Assembly: GCA_022695795.1 (NCBI GenBank)
Contig: MU404196.1
Span: 9,451 to 73,450 of the forward strand
Reading direction: 5' to 3'
Source of the DNA: Biscogniauxia marginata
Taxonomy: Eukaryota; Ascomycota; Sordariomycetes; Xylariales; Xylariaceae
Length of the DNA: 64,000 nucleotides
Position 1 is the first letter of the stretch. Every line of letters starts with the position of its first letter. The position numbers and the translations under genes were made by a program. Shown piece by piece: positions 57,788-64,000 of the stretch. The notes beneath the pieces are model-generated. The model was not told the DNA's origin. It ran no database searches and saw nothing but the letters and a program-made list of their open reading frames with translations.

Positions 57788-59236
57788 GCGTCGTTTTTAA
57801 ACATAAAAAAGTCTTTAATTTAAAAAGCTATAAAGAATAATTACTTAAAGTTTTAATTTTATTAAGAAATTAAAGCGTGTTAAGTTTAAGGAGGCGGAGG
57901 AGCAATAACGCTTTAATAAAGAGTTATAACGTAAAGAGGGAGGGCCGTGTTAATCTGGACTTGTTTAAGACTTGTTTATTACGTAGATTTTCCCTTTTTT
58001 TTTTAACGATTTAAACCTCGACGTTTAGGCCCTCTTAGCCGGTCTGGATTCTGGCGGTAGAAGTTTTCAATTTCCTTTATTAAGTTCTTTAAATGCTTAA
58101 ATAGTTCCTAAGTGTTTTTTTTAGTGGGTAACCTTTTTATTTAAAAAAATATTATAATTAATTTTTAACTCGTTTTAAATTTAATATTTTTTCTACTTTG
58201 TATTTATTAGGGTTTTCTTTAAATTTTAATTGGTTTTTTAGTAAGGCGTTTTTTAGTGTTAGTTTTAAAAGTGAAACATGAAATATAAGATGTACTTTAA
58301 ATCTTTTTAGTAGTACTAGTTTATAATTGATTTTCGAAATAATCTTTTTAATTTTATATAGTTTTAATTTAAGGTATTTTTAATGTTACGCCTTGTTATT
58401 AGCAGAGTAAGTAAATTATGTCTTTTTTTTTAAGAATTAATCCCTTAATTTTTTTTGTTATAATATTTTGTTATTTTATTTTGAATAAATTATAATTCTT
58501 TTTATAGTCGTTATTGTACTACTTGGATTTTTTTGGATAATACTTTTGCTTTCGGGGCTTTTATTTCGATTTTTAGTGTTTTTATGAGTTTAATTAGTTG
58601 TTTTTGGATTTCCGCTTTTTACTTATATATTGCCTCGTATAATAACATTTTTATGTCCTTATTAATCGAAGTGTTATATGTTATTTAGGTTATTAGTAGT
58701 AATTTTACTTAATTATTTATTTCCTAGTTAATATAGCTTCGTAGATATTGTTTTATTATTTAGTTTAGTTTTTTTATTTATTCGTTTATTTAGGGATAAT
58801 ACGTTATAAATAATTTTTGTTTGATTTTTATTCGTTTTATTAGGTTAATTTAAAATTTTAAAGTGAATAATTTATCTTTATTTAAAATAATGCGTTTTAG
58901 TAATTTATGTTTATTAATATATTTTCTTAGGAAACTAAAGGTTAATTGTTTTGTTGTGCTTAATTCGTTAAATAGTAAGAAGTAGGCGTATTTTGTGAGT
59001 TTATTAACAATTACCTATATATTGTTATAAGGTACTCCTATGGTGGGATTTTTTAACTTAGGAAGTTTTATTACGAAATCTTATATAATTATATGCTATG
59101 CTTTGTTAGGTATTTAAGTTAGTTATAATAATTTATATAGTTTATATTGTGATGTTTTAACCTTATTATAAATGTTGTAATTCTTTATAATTCTTTTAAT
59201 TATTTATCGTATTCCTAGAAAATTAAATTCTTTTTA

Positions 59237-59475
59237 GTTATTACACTTTTAATTATTAAAAATTATTTATACCGCATCGAAATTAATTAATTATTATTAT
59301 TATTTAAATCGTTTTATTTAGTTTTTTAAAACGTAATTTATATTATTTAATTTATTATATTTTTCGAGTTAAAACCCCTTAAAATTAAAATAATAAATAA
59401 ATAATAAATAAAATTAATTATAACTCCTTAAAATTTAAATTATTAAATATCTTTTTATTTATTATATAAGTACGT
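59237..59475. repeat. Partial copy of the 41.2-kb repeat family, then AT-rich filler
   Basis: 59237-59345 resembles 41680-41830 (shared ttaattattaaaaattattt and cgaaattaattaattattat words). The remainder to 59475 is AT-rich with no motif. Confidence 0.6.
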
Positions 59476-59880
59476 TGTTACGATCCACTCAAACCAAAGG
59501 GGTCTTTTTAAGCAAGGTTAATAAACCAGTGACGAAGTAATTTTAAGTAATCACTTAAGCCGACTAAGGATAAGATCTATTATGATTTAAATACGACTAA
59601 ATCACGATAAATTTATATAAAATAATTAAGGATAATAATAAGTATTACTCTTAAAAATAATTATATAAATAACTTAAAATTTTTTATATATTTAGTTATT
59701 CATTTTAGTTTTTTAGTTATTAATTTAAAGTTATAATTACTTTTTAATATTATAATAAAAATACCTTAAAATCTTTTAAATTAACCTCGATTTATTATTA
59801 CTTTTAAAATAAGAAAACTTAATATATATTTATTTATAAAGTTAATTAACTAAAAAAACATAAAAAAAAAGTTCGTTATA
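59476..59880 (+). repeat. 5' LTR of a plus element running off the window
   Basis: 405 bp, starts TGTTACGATCCACTC and ends GTTCGTTATA. Its 5' half differs from subtypes B and C (cactcaaaccaaaggggtct), while its 3' half matches all the LTRs in the window. It is followed by the common internal start ttttaataac. Confidence 0.8.
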
Positions 59881-62800
59881 TTTTAATAACTTTTTAATTA
59901 GTATTTAATATTAATTTTAAAAAAAGACTTTTAATTAAACCGTTTTAAAATAAGTATGTTTTTTAAAACTAAAAAATAATAAAAAAAGAAATAAATAAAA
60001 AATTAATAATTAATAAGCTTTTAAATGAAAACTTTAAATTTTTTTACGGTATAATAAAAAATTAAAAAAAAACCAATATAAAAATTAATTATAATTATAA
60101 TTAAAAAAGCCTTAAAAAACACCTTTAAAGCTTAACAAAAAAATCGTCTAAAAAAAAAAGAGGAAAAAATACTTAAAAAAGAAAACAAATAAACAAAATA
60201 ACCTTTACTTCTTAAAAATAAATAGCCAAAATTACTTTTAAACGACGAAAACGATATAACAACCCTCGATATAAAAAGTTTTAAATTAATTATATTTAAT
60301 AAATATAATAAATATAATAAATTAAATAATTTAAAAGGATTTTTAATTTAAACTAAAACTTATTTACGGTTTTATTACGGAATAATTATTATTAAAGAAT
60401 AAAAAGTTTTTATAATATTTTAACCTAGTTTTAATTAATATTAAAAAATCACTTAAATAATAAACTAAACACTTAAAAAGATATAAAAAAAGTCTTTAAA
60501 ATTATAAGAAGTTTAAAAAACAACTTAAATCTATATTTAATAATTTAATTTTTAAGTAATAAGTTAAAATTTAACTTTATAAATTATAATAAAATAAAAA
60601 GGCTTTAAATTATACTATTAAAATTAAAAAACTCGTAAGTTAATTATAATTACTTATTAAAAACTAAAAACTATATAAAAATGAATTATATAAAATAAAT
60701 CTATATAAAAAAAGAACTTAAAAAGGTTTAATAATTATATGTTATAAACTAACTATGTTAAAAGGGTTTTTAGTAAGGGTAGTCAAACACGGACCAAGAA
60801 TGTACGGACCAGTGGTCCCCTCTTTATAATGTGATGTAATATCACGTGACTTAATTAGAGGTGTTTATTTAATTAAGTTTAATTCTCTTGATATTTAACA
60901 TACTAAATAAGAAAAACATATATAAAGGAGAATAAGTATAAAAAAGATGGGATTTTTTATATATTTAATCGTTTATTTTTTAGTTATTAATTTAAAACTA
61001 TAATTACTTTTTAATATTATAATAAAAGTACCTTGAAATCTCTTAAATTAATCTTAATTCACTATTATTTTTAAATCAAGAAAACTTAGTACGTACTTAC
61101 CTATAAAGTTAGTTAACTAGGAACATATAAGGAGGTTCGTTATATTACGTTATAATAATAATAATTATTAATAATAAAAACTTTAAACGGTATTTAAAAA
61201 AAAACGATATAACGAAAGAACGGCGATTAACAAAAAAAAAGAAATTATAAAAACGGTATTAAAATAAAAAAAAGTATTAAAATTAATATTACTTAAAAAG
61301 AGTAAAAAAACGAAATAAGTTAACTATTAAATGTTTTAATTATAAAAAAAATATTATAAAAACGAGTATTAAAGTTTTAAGAAATAAAAACCAAGAATAA
61401 AAAGGATTTTTTAACTTAAAAAAAAACTTTTAAAATAAAGGTTTTTTTTGAAAATAACAAAAAAGTAAATTAAGTATTTATTATCGTTATTATTAAAATA
61501 AAAAAAGACGAAAAAATCCTTATAAAAATTATAATATTTATTAAGGTTATAAAAAAGAAGCTTATAAATATTACTTAAAGTATTATCGCTTATTTATTAT
61601 AATTCGCGAAAATTATAAATATTATTAAGTTAACTTTAAAAATTACTTAAAATATAATTATTTATATTTAAAGTATTTTATATTAAAACAAGTTAAATAA
61701 AAATATAATACTTATAAATTAAAATATAACTTAAAAATTAAATTAAATTATAATAAATTATATTAAAAGTTTTATATAAATAATAATTACGATGTTTATT
61801 AAAACTTAAATAATATTAATTAACTTAATAAGTTATTAAGTGAAAAACTTAAATTAAAGCTAAAAATAATTAAATAATTAAAAAACGAAATATTTTACTT
61901 TAATAAAAATAAAATTATAAAATCATAAAAAGAATATATATCGCTATATAAAAGCTTTAAAAATAAAGCTAGTTATTATTTTTAAAAACTAAAAAGTAAT
62001 AACATAAAAAAAAACGAATATATTTATAATAACGTCTTATAATAGTTACGTTATTTAAAATTTTATTATTTTTACTTAAATTTCGAAAAAAGTAATTAAG
62101 TAATTATTAAAAGTTATATATATTATATTTTAATACTTTACAATATATATAAATTACTTAAACGGGTTTTAAAGAAAACAAAGTCGAGAAGAAATTATAA
62201 AAATTATAGAAAAATTATATTTTTTATATTAACTCGAAAAACGAGTTAAATATAATATTAATTTATTTAGTTTTATAAAAAATACTTAATAAAATAATAA
62301 ATAAAAATATATATAACTAAATTAAACTATAAACGAATTATTAAAATATACTTTAAAAAAAAGAGAATTTCTAAAAATATATATAAACTTATAAAGAAAT
62401 ATTAAGTTACTTTTAATAAATAAACCCGAGAATTATATTTTTTATTTGAAAATTATTTAAAATCTTAAAAGTTTTCGAATTAATAAAAAAATAGATTTAA
62501 GTTATAAAAAAGCCTTTAAAAAATTAAAATTTTAATATATAAGGTTTTATATAAAAAATAAACTTTTTATTTTTTATTACGTAAAAAGTAATTAAAAAGA
62601 TTATCGAAATAATAATTATTAAAAACACGTTTTTATAAAAACCTAAAAATAAAACGAAATTAAAGCCGTAACAACTCGAAAAAACTTAAAAAAGAAAAAA
62701 CGGTAAAAGCTTTCGCTAGTAAAGTAATAAGAAGTTATAAATAATAAGTTTTTATACGAAGTTTAATTAAAACTTAATAATATTATTATAATTAAAGTTA

Positions 62801-64000
62801 AATATAATAAAAAAGGTATAAAGCCTTTATAAACTTAAAAATAAATAAAAAATAAATTTTAATTAAAATAACTTAAAAAGATAATATATTATAAATATAT
62901 AAATAAAGTTTATATAAATTACGGAACTTTAAAAAATATATTTAATTATGAAAATATTAAAATATTAAAAAAACAATTTCTTTCTTAGTAATTATTTAAA
63001 AACATTTTAAATAAATTATTTTTAATATTATATATATATTAAATCACAATATAATTCTAAAAATGAATTAATTTAAAAAAAGTAACTTATAAATAGATTT
63101 CGAAATAAATACGCTTTATTAAGATTAAAATTAAAAAAAAATTAATTATTACGAATTATAAAATAAGTATTACAAATAATACTAAAAAAACGAATATAAA
63201 AATAAAATATATCGCTTATATAATTTAAGTAACTAAATTTAAAGATTTAACGAAAAGAGTACTACGTAAATATTTTCGTTTTTATAAATAATTAAAACTA
63301 TTTTTAATATATCTTATAAATCAAGAAAAATAAAAGGCACTATAAAAAGGAATTTAAAAAGACCTTAATAAAGAATATATTTAAAAGTCGAAATCCTTAT
63401 TAAAATACCTAGTTATTATAATACTAAAAATCGACAAAAACGAAAAGTAACATATTAATAAAAAAGGAAATTTAATATAATAATAAGTAATTAACTATTA
63501 ATACCTTAATAAAGTAATAAAAAAACGAATACTTATTACTATTAATAAAACTTATAAAAAGGTAAATTAATAAGGCCTAAATCTTTATAACACTAAATCT
63601 TCGTAATAATTATTATATAATTAAAATAGCTAAAAAACACGAATAATACACCGCTTTTTAAACGATATATAAATATTATAAATATAAAGTTATGCCATTT
63701 AAGCTTATTAACGCACCCGCTATATTTCAACATATAATTATAATAGTTTTTCGTAAGTTTCTAAATAAATTCGTATTTGTTTACTTAAACAATATATTAA
63801 TTTACTTAAAAAATATAAAAAAAATATAAAAAAAATATAAAATAAGTATTAAAAGCCCTAAAAAAGGTAAACCTACTTATTTATCTAACTAAAAATAAAT
63901 AACATATTAAAAATTAAACTATTTAAAGTTTATATAATAAGTCTAAAAAAATCCAAATTTAAAAAGGAAAAATAATAATAATCAAAAATTAATTAAAACT
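59881..64000 (+). pseudogene. gag-pol relic, cut by window end and by a solo LTR
   Basis: The gag start ATG is at 59956. A zinc-knuckle relic lies near 61332, after the inserted LTR. The RT box reads Tyr-Leu-Asn-Asn at 63782-63793 (two positions altered from YLDD). Collinear with the left element to about 4500. Very heavily RIP-mutated, with small deletions as well as transitions. The 3' half lies beyond the window. Confidence 0.85.
60740..61144 (+). repeat. Solo LTR, subtype C, inserted in gag
   Basis: 405 bp from TGTTATAAACTAAC to GTTCGTTATA, interrupting the gag relic. The 5-bp flanks are ttata (60735-60739) and ttacg (61145-61149), compatible with one duplicated site altered by transitions. 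There is no internal sequence, so it is a product of LTR-LTR recombination. It keeps more G/C in its 5' half than the host element, so it is younger. Confidence 0.82.

Larger units (their letters stand above)
57214..57900 (+). pseudogene. Antisense Zn2Cys6-like ORF with in-frame heptad minisatellite
   Basis: The six-cysteine pattern CX2CX6CX8CX2CX7C lies at 57336-57428. Cys 1, 2 and 4 are intact (ACFFCE and SHCLE); Cys 3, 5 and 6 are TAT. Upstream, from a possible ATG at 57214, the frame is open without stops (KNRKEVISRRIEKLIKNRV). Downstream the coiled-coil-like part includes a 21-bp tandem repeat whose unit encodes one heptad (Ile-Asn-Lys-Ala-Val-Ile-Thr), with a sequencing gap within it. 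Runs antisense to the element's pol. Start and end are estimates. Confidence 0.65.
56731..59236 (-). mobile_element. Truncated retroelement, reverse orientation
   Basis: The 3' LTR (56731 to about 57120, starting TATGACGAACC) is followed by an antisense ORF relic (plus strand) and then the chromodomain and integrase parts of pol on the minus strand (about 58000-59236, matching 46000-47255 of the nested element). The similarity stops abruptly at about 59236 inside the integrase region. A run of 94 N lies inside it. Confidence 0.8.

Noticed and set aside
41040..64000. Centromere
   Set aside because: AT-rich nested retroelements would fit, but the same structure occurs in ordinary RIP blocks and nothing here is centromere-specific.

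Overview
The window looks like a piece of a filamentous ascomycete (Pezizomycotina) chromosome with a strongly two-part composition. Spliced nuclear genes have short fungal introns with GTRNGT donors. The accessory families (fungal rhodopsin-domain protein, BBE-type FAD oxidase, P450) and very AT-rich repeat blocks full of C-to-T / G-to-A transitions (repeat-induced point mutation, RIP) all point the same way. I cannot name the species from sequence alone.

Layout. 1-8850: AT-rich block with one complete, RIP-killed Ty3/gypsy (chromodomain-type) LTR retrotransposon at 159-7735, with a matching 5-bp target duplication. 8851-41010: gene island of normal composition with eight protein genes. In order: mitochondrial ribosomal protein bS6m (-), an unrecognised conserved 744-residue protein (-), COX4 (-), a small AT-rich hairpin element at 20734-20976, a Nudix hydrolase (-), an acyltransferase-3 membrane protein (-), a Stealth-family sugar-phosphate transferase (+), a five-exon P450 (-), a seven-helix rhodopsin-domain protein (-) and a secreted FAD-linked oxidase (+). 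The first three are housekeeping-like; the 22-38 kb part is accessory-like and could be a small metabolic cluster, but no PKS, NRPS or terpene synthase backbone is visible. 41011-64000: AT-rich block of nested LTR elements. A younger element (44848-52472, minus) sits in an older pol relic (44196-44847 plus 52478-53382). Around it are LTRs of two further subtypes, a 5' partial element (53474-56730), a truncated reverse element (56731-59236) and another element running off the window end (59476-64000) that carries a solo LTR.

Most interesting observation. Four retroelement copies carry, between the chromodomain end of pol and the 3' LTR and on the strand opposite to pol, a decayed reading frame with a Zn(II)2Cys6-like cysteine pattern followed by a coiled-coil-like region. 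The six cysteine positions (many now Tyr, as expected from RIP of TGC/TGT) span exactly 93 bp in all four copies, which argues for a formerly functional antisense gene in this retrotransposon family.

No tRNA, rRNA, CRISPR or origin was supported. Large gene-free stretches are described individually.
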